From positions 41,883,555 through 41,947,554 of the forward strand of contig CM035808.1 in NCBI GenBank assembly GCA_020466095.1: DNA of 64,000 nucleotides, written 5' to 3'. Below are positions 10,991 to 21,794 of the stretch, piece by piece. Below the pieces are notes generated by a model that saw only the letters and a program-made list of their open reading frames with translations, was not told the DNA's origin and searched no databases. This DNA comes from Chlorops oryzae. Its lineage: Eukaryota; Arthropoda; Insecta; Diptera; Chloropidae. A program made the translations under genes and the position numbers. Position 1 is the stretch's first letter, and each line of letters opens with the position of its first letter.

Positions 10991-11879
10991 TTTATTTAAG
11001 CCGGAGCGGAAAATCTTTGACCAAATTTTGCATTATATTTATGGCCTCCGCCATAGAATCCATTGCGAATATATCAAAACTGGCTTTAAGATCTTCAATT
11101 TGAGACTGATCAATTTGATCAAGATCAATTGAACCCAATTTTGCCACTGCAAAATACGAGTCGAGTAATTTTATCATTTCTTCTAAAGAAAATTTAGCAT
11201 GGGGGCATTCTTCGAATGCCTCATTTTGTAAATAATCAGCCATTTCAGTTTTCAATTCTGGCAAATTGCGTTTAAAAATTTTTCCGACTAATGGCAATTT
11301 TGGTAAATTGTGAGTAGTTAAAAGATGTTGCAACGTTTGCTTTCGCAATACCACAGGAATTTTCCTAAAATTCAGTTTTAAATGGAAATCGTTATGAAAC
11401 AAATTAAAATCGTGATTGTTAATTGATGAACTATCACCGCATATGTATGGGAATTTAACATTTAAACGCAATGCGTTTAAAGCTGCATCCCGAGCAAAAT
11501 TTCTTCCGTTGACCAGATCAAAAGATTTCGTAATGTCAATATTAATAAGTTGCATTTCCTTGTTGACAATGTTTTTGATTATTGCTAAATTTACCGTTAA
11601 GGATTGTAACTGAAATTGATCTAATATAAATATGTATGTGTGTCTACTTCGGTAGAATACCCTTCGTGGGGCTAGGTTGTACATATTAATGCAAATTCGC
11701 GTTTCACGCATGTAATTCAAAAAAACAGGATCCTCTATTTGCTTATTGATGGGTAAATTTTTATGCACGTGAATGTATTTTTTTTTTTGGCGAAATTAAA
11801 TTTATGTCAAACTTTTCCTCTACGCAATCGAACAACTTTTTGTAATTGAAAATTTGCACGAACACTTTATGCATTATAA

Positions 11880-12473
11880 TAGAGCTGTCATACTATCGAT
11901 AGTCGGCCCATCGATAGTTTCGATAGTGATAGTCCAAACTATCGATATATCGTCGATAGTATCGCATGACCCGGAGTTAAAATTTGAATTGAAAAATTTT
12001 AACTAGTTGTTTATTTTTAGACAATTTAATAATGACAAAAGTTGCATACGTTTTTTAGATTTTATAGCTTTCAACGTATTACAGTATTTTTATTGGTAAA
12101 CAGTTCATATATCATTAAAAAAACAAAAAAGGTAACAAAAATCACAAGGTAATTAATTTACCAGGCATTGATTTTTGTTAAAAAACAATAACATGTCGAC
12201 GTTTTTGGGTTCAAAGGACGTCCTTCTGTCCGAAATAAGAATTTTCGATTTACTGAACATTCTTTCAAATTCCGTTGAAGTGGTCGGAATTTCTCATAAA
12301 TCTAAATTTCTACTTATCGCCAAGTACTCGCGTCCTTTTTAGCTAAAGATGAGCAACATTGTCTGTTAGTGATGCTTATCTAACTATCGATGGCGAATAC
12401 AAACCATCGATGGTTATTAAAAATAGAAACTATCGATAGTATCGATAGTACCATCGATAGTTTTGCAGCTCTA
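11880..12473. mobile_element. Non-autonomous hAT element rich in TATCGATAG, TSD CATTATAA
   Basis: The ends TAGAGCTG and CAGCTCTA are flanked by perfect CATTATAA duplications (11872-11879, 12474-12481). Both subterminal regions carry clustered ACTATCGATAGT palindromes, plausible transposase-binding sites. It interrupts the coding sequence of the zinc-finger gene. Confidence 0.9.
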
Positions 12474-12534
12474 CATTATAATATTTTCTTCACATTTAAT
12501 ACTATCAAGCATACCTTTATGCATTAATAAATGC

Positions 12535-12640
12535 GTGTTTGGCTGACTGTTAGATTCTTGATCCAAGAATAAATTAGTGTTTGGCTGACTGTTAGATTCT
12601 TGATCCAAGAATAAATTAGTGTTTGGCTGACTGTTAGTAA
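12535..12640. repeat. 42-bp coding tandem repeat, about 2.5 units
   Basis: Units beginning TGTTTGGCTGACTGTTAG are directly repeated with almost no divergence. Because 42 is divisible by three, each unit adds 14 residues (SQPNTNLFLDQESN) without shifting the minus-strand frame. Confidence 0.85.
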
Positions 12641-13258
12641 GGATATTGTTTCCGGCGTTCGATTCCAATGCCTGCCAAAGATTTTCATTAAAATATGTTA
12701 TATTAAGTAACAAAATGGAATTACCATATGATCGCGTATAAAAAATGGTGTAATTGTTTCCAACTTCTGATCATCCAGAATTATTGCCTTTTCTGGAAAT
12801 TTGTTTAAATTTTTCTTATGCAAATTTGTCAGCAGATGCATTTGGAATTTGGTTTCTCAAAGTCCTATTGCAGTAATTGCAAGTGTAAGAGGCTAGTTAA
12901 AGGAAATAAAAAATGTTCATTACTTATGTTATAAATTCTAAAATAATTAGTTCAACTTACCGCTATGCGTAGCCATATGATTTCTAACCATATGCGCATA
13001 TAAAAAGGATTTTTTGCACACTTGGCAAATATTCCTGCTTGTTGGCATCTACGAAAAGAAAAAAAAAAATAACAATGTAATTTTACACTTGTCTTTGATA
13101 AAGGGTGAACTATGTTCAATAAAAGTCCAAAAAAGTTGGAAATCTTGCATGCATTTTTCAATTTCTCGACTTTGAGAATCATTTTACACCTTTCATTTAA
13201 CGATGTGGAAGATACATTTAATGTCATGTTAACGAACGATGTTTTAAGAGCTTACAAT

Positions 13259-14807
13259 CAGGGCTGCCAGATAGCCCGATTTTATCGTCATTTGACGATT
13301 TTTTATGCCAAATATGCATTTTACCGATTTGACGATTTTTACCCCAAAAATACCCAATAATTGACGTTTTTTAAATCAATCTGACCAGGTGTGGTAACAA
13401 TAGTAAAAATAAAACAGATGGCAATCAAATTTGCACGATTCATACCATATAGAACTATAGCTGCAACTTCGGCCAAATTTTGGTGCGAGCCACCATGTGA
13501 ATGCACCTCAATAAAGGATTTTATTACGTAGATTTTGATGTAAAACTCTATTAAAAATTAAATTTAAGCAGATACTGACATATTGGCTTCGGGTCACTGT
13601 AGGTTCCATATGACACTCTTATAATTATTCGAAACTAACTGTGTCACTTTCAATACAATTACAGCCAACTTCGCAAACTTCTGGTTTTTTGCCATTTCGT
13701 TTCCTTTCGAAAACACTTATAATTATACCCGACACACTCTGTGTCGAGGGTATATTGCGTTTGTTGGGTTGTGTGTAACACCCAGAACCAGTCGAGATAG
13801 ACTATACAAAATGTATATAGAAATGATCAGCGTCACCAGGAGATTCGATTTAGACATGTCCGTCCGTCTGTCCGTCTGTTTGTATACAGTTTTCTTATCG
13901 AAGGAGTTAAGCTATCTCGACAAAATTTGGTATGCGTGCTCACGGGGACATGAGTAAGAACAAGTTCGAGAATGGACCCAATCGGTCTATTTTTAGGGGT
14001 ACCTCCAGTACTAGGGTCTGTTACGAAAATCACAAAAACTGCTCTAAAAACGAAGTCCTTCAAGGTATTTTGATGAAATTTGATATTTGACCATGTTTAA
14101 AAGCAAGTAATACGATTTCAAAAAATTGGAAAAGTGGGCGTGGCAGAAGAGCGTTTTTTGAAAATTCTCTCCTACACCCGAAATTCAAATGGGACGAAAT
14201 TTGGCACTTATGCCTCGTATGTAGCCACAAACATCCTCCCCAAAATTTTTTTCGATCGGACCATTATTAAGGGAACCTCTAGTACTAGGGTCTGTCACAA
14301 AAATCCCAAAAATGCCTCAAAAGCGGACTTTATTGAAATATTTCAATGAAACTTAGAATTTGAGCGTATATATAAGGGTCCGATTAGAATTTCAAAAAAA
14401 TTTGAAAATTGGGCGTGGCAAAAGGGCGGTTTTCATATATAAATTTAACAAAAGTCGGTATATGGGGCCCCTTATGCCCTTAAACACCTGTTGATATTAA
14501 AAATTATGTGTCTGTGTCGGGTATTCTACTACTGACTATAACAGCCTTACTTGTTTTTATTAGCATTAACGGTGACATCCAGTGTTAAAGTTAGCGTTGC
14601 AAACAAATATTAAAAACGCTGAAAGCATACTTCTGTTATTTATCTTTTTTTGAGTACAAAAATGAATTCAATAATGGCAAATTTCCTTTTTAAAACATAT
14701 TTTTTTTAACTGCGTTTTTTTGACGATTTTTTAAAGTTCAATGCCGATTTTGACGATTTTTCTGTTAAAAAGTGACGGTTTTAGCCAAAAATCATCTGGC
14801 AGCCCTG
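13259..14807. mobile_element. hAT element with nested Helentron, TSD CTTACAAT
   Basis: The ends CAGGGCTGCCAGAT and ATCTGGCAGCCCTG are perfect inverted repeats with TSD CTTACAAT (13251-13258, 14808-14815). Subterminal TTGACGATTTTT repeats occur on both sides. The DINE-1-like element 13724-14557 is inserted in the middle. No transposase is visible. Confidence 0.9.
13724..14557 (+). mobile_element. DINE-1/INE-1-like Helentron
   Basis: It starts with the hairpin TATACCCGACACACTCTGTG/TCGAGGGTATA, carries the fly-typical GACATGTCCGTCCGTCTG block, GGGCGTGGCA boxes and CCTAGTACTGG..GGTACC motifs, and ends CCTTACTTGTTTTT. These features match INE-1/DINE-1 non-autonomous Helentrons known from Drosophila. 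No protein is encoded. Confidence 0.75.
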
Positions 14808-14815
14808 CTTACAAT

Positions 14816-15277
14816 ATTAAAAATTTTTAAGATCTTTCAAACCGTATGTGAGAAAAATTAGTTTCAAAGAATCAATGGTCGTTAAAAATTCTAACGCGAT
14901 TTTCTCCAAATTCTGAGGTGATGAAATTTTTTCCATATTTTTCAATTTTCCAGCTCACCAAATTCTAATAGAAACAACACTGACATTTCAAAGGGGATTT
15001 TTGATTCAGGCCTGTGTAATTTGTAATTTATCTGTACTTACAAGAGTTTACCAATTAAAGTTTTGTTACAAAAATCATTGAATTGTACATGATGCAATAT
15101 TTATTAAATATCCCGTTTGAATGCATGCTAAAGAGCAGCGGTGCTCAAAAATGCCACCAGAGGCAAAAAAATTTTTTTGCCTTTCACACAGTCGCCAAAA
15201 TGTAAGCTTTTACCGAACATTCGCTATTGCGGACAATTCTCGGATAAAAACTTCAGCGTTATACCGGAGATATCCGA
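14816..15277. other. No recognisable feature
   Basis: AT-rich sequence inside the 7794-15494 nest; an open frame of 74 codons at 15121-15345 overlaps a SINE fragment and is not considered coding. Confidence 0.4.
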
Positions 15278-15342
15278 TCCGAGAAATATCCTGGGATCAA
15301 GAGCATAGCACTGATCTCCTACGCTATCCCAGAGCCACTCCA
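15278..15342 (-). mobile_element. tRNA-derived SINE head fragment
   Basis: The reverse complement reads GGCTCTGGGATAGCGTAGG followed by TGCTATGCTCTTGATCCC, identical in layout to the tRNA-like head of the SINE at 27043. It is truncated before the B box. Confidence 0.65.
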
Positions 15343-15494
15343 TAACAGTAACATGCGAAAATTTTTCTTTTTCAAAATACTAAAATATGTTTGAAAGTTT
15401 CGGTTTCGGCCTTTTCCGAGCTAAAACGAACCGAAACTGAAAATTTAGGACGATTCGGTGGCCGAACCGAAACCGAAGGTTCGGTCGGACTCTA

Positions 15495-15682
15495 CTAATT
15501 TGATTCAAAATAAATTCAAAGTCTGCAGCATTCATTCTCAAAAAATTTTTAAAAAGCTCTGGATTGTTGTGAGTCAAAAGCGTCACGTCACACTCCAACG
15601 TCACGTTGCCAGCACCAAACCGAAAGTACGAAACTTCAGAGGAGTTCGACGACTCAACACCAAGCTTGAAATCCGACACCCT
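15495..15682 (-). pseudogene. PIF/Harbinger transposase, N-terminal exon
   Basis: The minus strand encodes an acidic/serine lead then NPELFKNFLRMNAADFEFIL and NQIS, the conserved start of the Harbinger transposase fold (F.nflRM....F..iL). It stops exactly at the hAT target-site duplication CTAATTTG and resumes at 7793. The first exon boundary upstream of about 15682 is uncertain. Confidence 0.75.
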
Positions 15683-15917
15683 TCAGTAACAACAACGACA
15701 GCCTGCCACGAGAAGTTCAAGGCGAAACGAAAAAGCAATAAACAAACACTACGCCGGCAGAAAAGCGGATGGACTATCGTTGACTTGAGAATGCGAGCAA
15801 AAACCAACAACAACATTAGAACGCAACAATTACGCAAACAAGCACACCGATCGCCGGTACCAAAACCTGGCTCAACGCCGACCACAGGAAAGGGCAAGCG
15901 GAGGAAAAGACGAAAGA

Positions 15918-16690
15918 CCACGACATGTAGGAGTGTAGGTCTAACTCTTCTTCTTCCTAATCCCTGCAATGTGTTAGAGCTACGCTGCTTCAACATAGGC
16001 ATATAGCATGAGGAAAAGAGAAGCACGCTATGGCAGCGAAATCTTTATCTCTGCTGTGGTGAAATGCATTGCCACTTTTATTTTTAATTTTGGGCGATTT
16101 TCGAGTGCATTACATATAAAATATCTACCAAACTCATAAAATGCCATGAAAAGCTTGAAAAACATAAAACTAATCAAAGAATCTCAATATCAAGGAGAAA
16201 TAGATATTGGTTTTTAGTCCTACCCTGTCCACATAACTTTTTGATCACACTGTTTCATCAAAAATACTAAATTCTATGTACAATCAAATTCATAGCCGTA
16301 GTCAAAAAATTATGTCAATTTATTACAAAAATGAAAACATTCGTGCACATTAAGCAAAATTATATCGTAATACATTTATTAAAGTTTCAATTATGAACTT
16401 TTCAAGCCATATAAAAAACCGAGCCGACGCCGTGTTTCTTTGATAATTTTTTCACAAGTGGCATCATAGTGCCACTTTGTGTCTACCCGTATTGTTGTTG
16501 GTAGCTTTCTGGTGAATTTCTCGAAAGAGTTGAATTTCCTATTCCTGCTTAAGGTTTTTGTTGGTAGCTTTTTTGTGAATTTCTCGAAAGAGTTGAATTT
16601 CCTATACCTGCCTAATGGGGAATTTCTTATCAGCGGCAGAGCCTTTTCGACGTCGAGAGTTAGACCTACGGTCCTACATGGACCACGAGC
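15918..16690. repeat. Inverted-repeat-bounded segment
   Basis: CATGTAGGAGTGTAGGTCTA (about 15924) and its imperfect complement TAGACCTACGGTCCTACATG (about 16663) form roughly 30-bp inverted repeats with short indels. No clear TSD was found. Inside are decayed open frames with Lys/Ser-rich content but no recognised domain. Confidence 0.45.
16492..16617. repeat. Two-copy tandem repeat of about 62 bp
   Basis: GTTGGTAGCTT..GTGAATTTC followed by TCGAAAGAGTTGAATTTCCT occurs twice in succession with few changes, giving a duplicated RKFNSFEKFTKKLP peptide on the minus strand. Confidence 0.75.
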
Positions 16691-16811
16691 AGCAATAAGC
16701 AACGGCATAAGGGATTCGACGTCTTCAAAGGCAGTAGGGATTGGCGATATTATATCGATATATCGAGATATCGATACTTCCTGTCTGGATTATGAATAAT
16801 TTTTATTCGAT

Positions 16812-16848
<37 letters not shown>

Positions 16849-17082
16849 GTTTTATTATTTATTGGATCACTCCTCTAATATAGGAGTCTAGCAATAAGTT
16901 TTTAAATCTTACACCTACTTGGACAATATTACAAATCACAAAGCATTTTCTTAATTGAAAAGATTATGACTTAGTAATAAGTTCATTGCGGGCCTCGGAT
17001 ACCGAAAACTGGGCTTTGCTGATGTGTGAAGAAACACGTGTAATATTGGCGGTGCGGAAATGAAGATTTAAGCAGCTAGGCT

Positions 17083-17304
17083 GTGCGTGGATTTCAAGGG
17101 TGCATGGAGTGCACCCACCGAGATGACGATCAGCTAGGAAAGCTTAGTTTATGAATGTGCGTGGATTGCAAGGGTGCATGGAGTGCACCCACCGAGTAGA
17201 CGATCAGCTAGGAAAGCTGAGTTTATTAATGTGCGTGGATTGCAAGGGTGCATGGAGTGCACCCACCGAGTAGACGATCAGCTAGGAAAGCTGAGTTTAT
17301 GGAT
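17083..17304. repeat. 74-bp tandem repeat, three units
   Basis: Three head-to-tail units start at 17083, 17157 and 17231 with GTGCGTGGAT, each containing GGTGCATGGAGTGCACCC, a short palindrome. A partial fourth unit follows. They lie in the presumed 3' untranslated region of the jockey element. Confidence 0.9.
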
Positions 17305-17342
17305 GTGCATGGATTGCACCTGCTGCTGTAGAACGATTTATA

Positions 17343-19479
17343 ACACTAGTTTACAAAAAATAAAAAATTTTGCGACCTGGGCCATCTGATGGTCTTTTCT
17401 AAAGTAAAATTTTGTGCCGAATCTGAATATGTCATCAAAAAAATTGTAAGTAAAATAGTTTTTGAGAAATAGGCTATTTTCCGTTTTTTGAGTTTTGAAA
17501 AAAAGTATGGTTAGTAAATTGCAATTATTTCCGAATATATTTAACCGATTCTAAATTTTAAGCTACGAATGTAAAGGCAGTTAAATTGTCTACCAACAAT
17601 GCCCAGAACATTTTTTAATCCAAATATACACGTAGAAGCTATTGATAAAATTTTCCAGAAATTTGTTTAATTTTTAACAAAATTTCAATAAAAAAATCAC
17701 TTTCAGTCTAATTTACACCATGAAAAAAATTTTTAAAAATTTTCTTCATTCTTTGGCTTCGAAGAACGATCTTTTAGGAAGAGAGGAAGCTTATTTTGAT
17801 CAAATTCGCATTAAAAATGTGAAAGTTATAAGTAATTAAGCAAAAATACACAAAAATTCATTTTGTTTAAAATCCATTTTATTAGAAATGGCTCAAGTCC
17901 CCTTATATATATTGATCACATTTAATCGAAACAGGAGTGAACATGTCTTTGAAAATTAATTTCCTGCACTACCATTTGGATTTCTTTCTGGAAAATCTTG
18001 GTGATGAAAGCGATGAACACGGCGAACGCTTCCACCAGCAATTAAAAGCCATACAACGCCGCTATCAAGGTTTTTGGGATGAGGCAATGATGGGAGAGTA
18101 CTGCTGGTTTCTTATCCGGGAAACAGGTTCCCTCCATAGTAGAAAAAACAAGTAAGGGGTTTAATTCAAGAGGTTTTTAAGGCCATCAGGGAGCCCCATG
18201 TACCAACTTTTGTTAAATTTCTTTATTAAAACCGCCGCTTTTCCACGCCCACTTTTTTGCAATTCTAATCGGAGGCTAAAATATACACTCGAATTCTAAG
18301 CTTTATTGAAATATTTCGAAAAATTCCAATTTTGAGGCAGTTTTGGAATTTTTGTGACAGACCCTAGTACTGGAGGTACCCTTAATAAAGGACCGACCAA
18401 GGAAATTTTTTTGGAGGATGTTTATGGCTACAAAGGAAGCATAAGTGCCAAATTTCGTTCAAGTCCCATTTGAATTTCGGTTGTACGAGACAATTTTCGA
18501 AAACCGCCCTTCTGCCACGCCCACTTTTTTAATTTTTGGAAATAATGCTACTGGCCTTTAAATATGATCAAATATCAAATTTCATCAAAATATCTTGAAA
18601 ATTTTCGATTTTAGAGTTTTTGTGATTTTCGTAACAGACCCTAGTACTGGAGGTACCCCTAAAAATGGTCCGATCGCGTCCATTCTTGTTCTTACTCATG
18701 TGCCTGTGAGTACGCATACCAAATATCGTTTAGATATATCAACTCCTTCGATAAGAAAACTGTATACAAACAGACGGACAGACGGACGGACATGGCTAAA
18801 TCGAATCTCCTGGTGACGCTGATCATATCTATATATATTTTGTATGGTCTATCTCGACTGGTTCTGGGTGTTACACACAACCACACAAACGCAATATACC
18901 CTCGACACAGAGTGTGTTGGGTATAAAAAGGGGACTTGAGCCATTTCGAATAAAATGCAATTTAAATAAAATGAATTTTTGTGTATTTTTGCTTAATTAC
19001 TTATAACTTTCACATTTTTAATGCGAATTTGATCAAAATAAGCTTCCTCTCTTCCTAAAAGATCGTTCTTCGAAGCCAAAGAACGAAGAAAATTTTTTAA
19101 AAATTTTTTCATGGTGTAAATTAGACTGAAAGTGATTTTTTTATTGAAATTTTGTTAAAAATTAAACAAATTTCTGGAAATTTTCATCAATAGCTTCTAC
19201 GTGTATATTTGGATTAAAAAATGTTCTGGGCATTGTTGGTAGACAATTTAACTGCCTTTACATTCGTAGCTTAAAATTTAGAATCGGTTAAATATATTCG
19301 GAAATAATTGCAATTTACTAACCATACTTTTTTTCAAAACTCAAAAAACGGAAAATAGCCTATTTCTCAAAAACTATTCTACTTACATTTTTTTTGATGA
19401 CATATTCGGATTCAGCACAAAATTTTACTTTAGAAACGACCATCAGTTGACCCAGGTCAGATTTGCTGTAAACTAGTGT
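17343..19479. mobile_element. Foldback element with about 540-bp inverted arms
   Basis: The left arm (17343 to about 17885) and the right arm (about 18950 to 19479) are reverse complements at roughly 90 percent or better by eye, with outer ends ACACTAGTTTACA and TGTAAACTAGTGT. The loop contains unique DNA plus a DINE-1-like element (18144-18925, minus). No clear TSD could be found. The right end sits at the tail of the jockey ORF, so the ORF now reads through into the arm. Confidence 0.75.
18144..18925 (-). mobile_element. DINE-1/INE-1-like Helentron
   Basis: In minus orientation it starts TATACCCAACACACTCTGTG followed by TCGAGGGTATATTGCG and ends CCTTACTTGTTTTTT (complement at 18144-18158). 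It includes the complement of GACAGACGGACGGACATGGC and GCCACGCCCAC boxes. It is closely related to 13724-14557 and inserted in the loop of the foldback. Confidence 0.8.
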
Positions 19480-19489
19480 AATTGCTGGC

Positions 19490-21137
19490 CGGTCATTTCT
19501 TTTCAATCTCGAAGAGAACGATGTGTTCGATAATCCACGGGCAAGTGGATTTACATGTCTGCGCAATTTATTGAAGTATTTCTCTTTGATATTGGTGAAC
19601 TCTGTTTTAACCAGTTCTACGTTGAGCTCTTTATGGATCCGTTCATTCGAAACAAACCAAGGAGCTCCTGTTATAGTCCTTAGGATCTTGGACTGTGCTC
19701 TTTGCAGGATTTCTATATTCGAAGAGCTGGCATTTCCATACAATTGTAAGCCATACGTCCATATTGGTTTTATAACTTGGTTGTATAGAAGGATTTTATA
19801 TTCAAGCTTTAGAGGAGAGCGGCTATTTATTAACCAGTGCAGGCTGTTGGCTTTAAGCTTCATTTGGGTTCTCTTGGCTTCAATATGCTTACGCCATGTC
19901 AGTCTTTTGTCCAAATGAATACCGAGATATGTGACTTCCTCACATTGTGGGATGCGTACATTATTAAGGAAAATGTCTGGAGAAGCTTTTCTATTGAGCG
20001 TGAAATTAATGTGTTGACATTTAGGCTCATTAATTTTGATTCGCCATTTAGATAACCAGCTTTGGATTTCGCTCAAGTGATCTTGGAGCTGAGAAGTTGC
20101 GATACTTATGTCCTTGTGCCGACTAAGTACCGCTGTGTCATCAGCAAATGTTGAAATCAATATTCTATCGTTATTTGGAATATCTGCTGTGTATATAAGG
20201 TAAAGAAAAGGCCCAACAACACTCCCTTGGGGGACTCCCGCGTTTATTTGAAAGGTTTTTGTAATAAATGAGTTATGTCTTACTTGAAACGTTCTATGTT
20301 TTAAGTATGACTCAAAGATCGCGTGAAAATTGAAGGGAAGTAATCTTCTGATTTTGTATAGCAGTCCGTCATGCCAAACTTTATCGAACGCTTGTTGCAC
20401 ATCAAGGAATACTGCAGAGCAGTACTCCCGATTTTCATAGGCAAGTCTTATTTCATTTGTAATCCGATTTACCTGTTCAATAGTACCGTGTTGTTTTCTA
20501 AACCCGAATTGATGTGGAGGGATAATGTTCTGCTCTTGCAGATAAGGTGTTAATTTAGCTATGAGTAACTTTTCGAATAACTTTGAGAGACAAGGCAGGA
20601 GGCTAATTGGCCTATAAGAGGATGTTTGGGTAGGATCTTTTCCTGGCTTAGGCACCATTTTAATAACCGACCGTTTCCAATCTTTTGGGAAGTAGCTGAA
20701 CTCAATAATTGCATTAAGTAAGACTGTTAAAAACTGTACTGCTACTAATGGTATATTTTTTAACATTTTTGGAGTGACAAGATCATGTCCCGGGGCTTTT
20801 TTGCAGACAAGTTCATTTTTTATGATACCGACAATTTCTTTTGAACTGATTTGTATGGAAATTCTACGAGTGTTTTCGGACAAAGTTGGGAGAACATGCT
20901 CAGCAGTGCTCGGATTCGGTTGGAATACCTTATTGAGGTGCAAAGCAAAAACCATAGCTTTCTCTTCATCTGAGCGCGCCCATCCACTGTTGAGACACCG
21001 AACGGGTGTTTCACTCTGTACTGGGGTCTTCATAGAGCGGCTTGCCAGCCACAAGGAACTACGATTTGAGCCTCTGGGCGTAAGGTTCTCGACAAAGTTG
21101 CGCGTTTTACATTCTTTCTCCCTATTTAAACTTGCTC
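19490..21137 (-). pseudogene. Jockey LINE ORF2 reverse transcriptase, 5'-truncated
   Basis: A long open frame (from 21054) encodes non-LTR reverse transcriptase: KDWKRSVIKMVPKPGKDPTQ, SSYRPISLLPCLSKLFEKLL, the catalytic Asp block VFLDVQQAFDKVWHDGLLYK, GVPQGSVVGPFLYLIYTADI, and FADDTAVLSRH with the FADD active site. The C-terminal ILQRAQSKILRTITGAPWF block is typical of jockey. Upstream, frame-shifted codons to about 21137 continue the linker before RT (EKECKTRNFVENLTPRGSN), so at least one frameshift is present near 21054. The endonuclease domain is lacking. The end of the native protein is masked by the foldback arm; RLKRND near 19500 is close to the usual jockey C-terminus. Confidence 0.9.
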
Positions 21138-21149
21138 TTAGCTGGAAAA

Positions 21150-21519
21150 AATTTTGTTAACTATATACGTTAAATATATGTTTATCATTTTTAGTTACCG
21201 AAAAGTTTTATTTTATTTAGACGAGCCGTTTTGGAGTTATTGGGCGAAATCTTGTAAAGTATCCAAAAAACACGTTTTTTGCCCATATCTCAAAAACTAT
21301 TCTTTGGGAAAAAAAAACGGATGCCATTTTCGTAATCAGCGACCCCAATTTAGTCTTAAGACCATCATTTCGTCTCTGCTCTCGCGAAAGTTTTAAATTC
21401 TGTAAACTAGTGTAATCATTTCTTTTTAAGCCAGTTTTCTTTTTTATTTTCGAACTCAATATTTCTAATTTACTTTAAACAAAGAAGAAAGTGGCAGAAA
21501 CAAACGCAGGCGGTCATTA
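21150..21519. other. Decayed repeat next to the LINE 5' end
   Basis: Contains CTGTAAACTAGTGTAATCAT at 21404-21423, the same terminal motif as the foldback at 19467-19480, followed by a sequence reminiscent of the jockey C-terminus (LKRND on the minus strand). It may be an older copy of the same junction. No gene is seen. Confidence 0.4.
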
Positions 21520-21794
21520 AGGGAATTTAGGGTTGTAAAAAAAAACACTCAAAGTTTCGATTTAATCGATTTTTTTGGCTTTCGATCGATTTTTTTAGAA
21601 TCGATTACGTTTTTTTCGATTTTTAATAAAATCGATTTTTTCTTTCGATGTTAAATTTTTTTGGAAACTCTGGAAAATGTTTAAAATATGAGCAAAACGA
21701 TATGTAAAAATGGAAAAAATACAGAATTTGACGGTCAATTCTTCTGAATGCACCTCCAAAAGTGAACAGAACTATAATTGAATATCATTAATTG

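Larger units (their letters stand above)
10992..13048 (-). pseudogene. Multi-exon C2H2 zinc-finger gene of unknown class, interrupted
   Basis: Exon 1 (13048-12961) follows a TTTTCGTAG acceptor and encodes CQVCKKSFLYAHMVRNHMAT then H, a perfect C2H2 finger (C-x2-C-x12-H-x3-H), ending at GTAAGT. Exon 2 (12890-12724) starts in phase with SYTCNYCNRTLRNQ, a second, imperfect finger carrying a +1 frameshift, and ends with FIRDHM before a GTAATT donor. Exon 3 (from 12671, CTTTGGCAG acceptor) has tandem repeats of SQPNTNLFLDQESN. A hAT element (11880-12473) interrupts it; excising that element rejoins NIIM with HKVFVQIFNYKKLFD. One frameshift near 11780 then leads into 258 open codons ending at 10992 with no domain I recognise. 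It is likely a transposon-borne gene, since it lies wholly within a hAT-bounded nest and has a second fragment (NTNLLLHKDMLD) at 9765-9838. Confidence 0.55.
7794..15494. mobile_element. Composite hAT-ended insertion splitting the Harbinger transposase
   Basis: The left terminus TAGAGTCCGACCGAA and right terminus TTCGGTCGGACTCTA are inverted repeats; subterminal CCGAACCGAAACCGAA motifs recur at both ends (7800-7890 and 15390-15480). Flanks are CTAATTTT (7786-7793) and CTAATTTG (15495-15502), an 8-bp TSD with one mismatch. Removing it rejoins FEFILNQIS with SPLIIKKDTY of the Harbinger transposase, which strongly supports a real insertion. It is 7.7 kb because other elements later landed inside. 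No hAT transposase of its own was recognised. Confidence 0.8.
16809..21145 (-). mobile_element. Jockey-clade LINE, 5'-truncated
   Basis: The 3' end is marked on the plus strand by a long poly(T) run (about 16817-16844), the complement of a poly(A) tail. Going upstream on the minus strand come a 3' region with 74-bp tandem repeats, a foldback insertion (17343-19479), and the reverse transcriptase ORF up to about 21145, where the 5' end is truncated. No endonuclease domain is present. A second, shorter 3' fragment of the same family is at 31180-31530. Confidence 0.8.

Noticed and set aside
15458..16026. Long Lys/Arg-rich ORFs on both strands
   Set aside because: The plus-strand ORF runs across the hAT end and antisense to the Harbinger exon; the minus ORF is its shadow. 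Composition, not coding, explains them.
4586..16400. Attempt to define the outer ends of the original Harbinger element (GGGGCGTTTACACATTTG at 4586)
   Set aside because: No matching inverted end could be located on the far side, so the full element was not annotated.
19523..19918. 131-codon plus-strand ORF
   Set aside because: Antisense shadow of the jockey reverse transcriptase.
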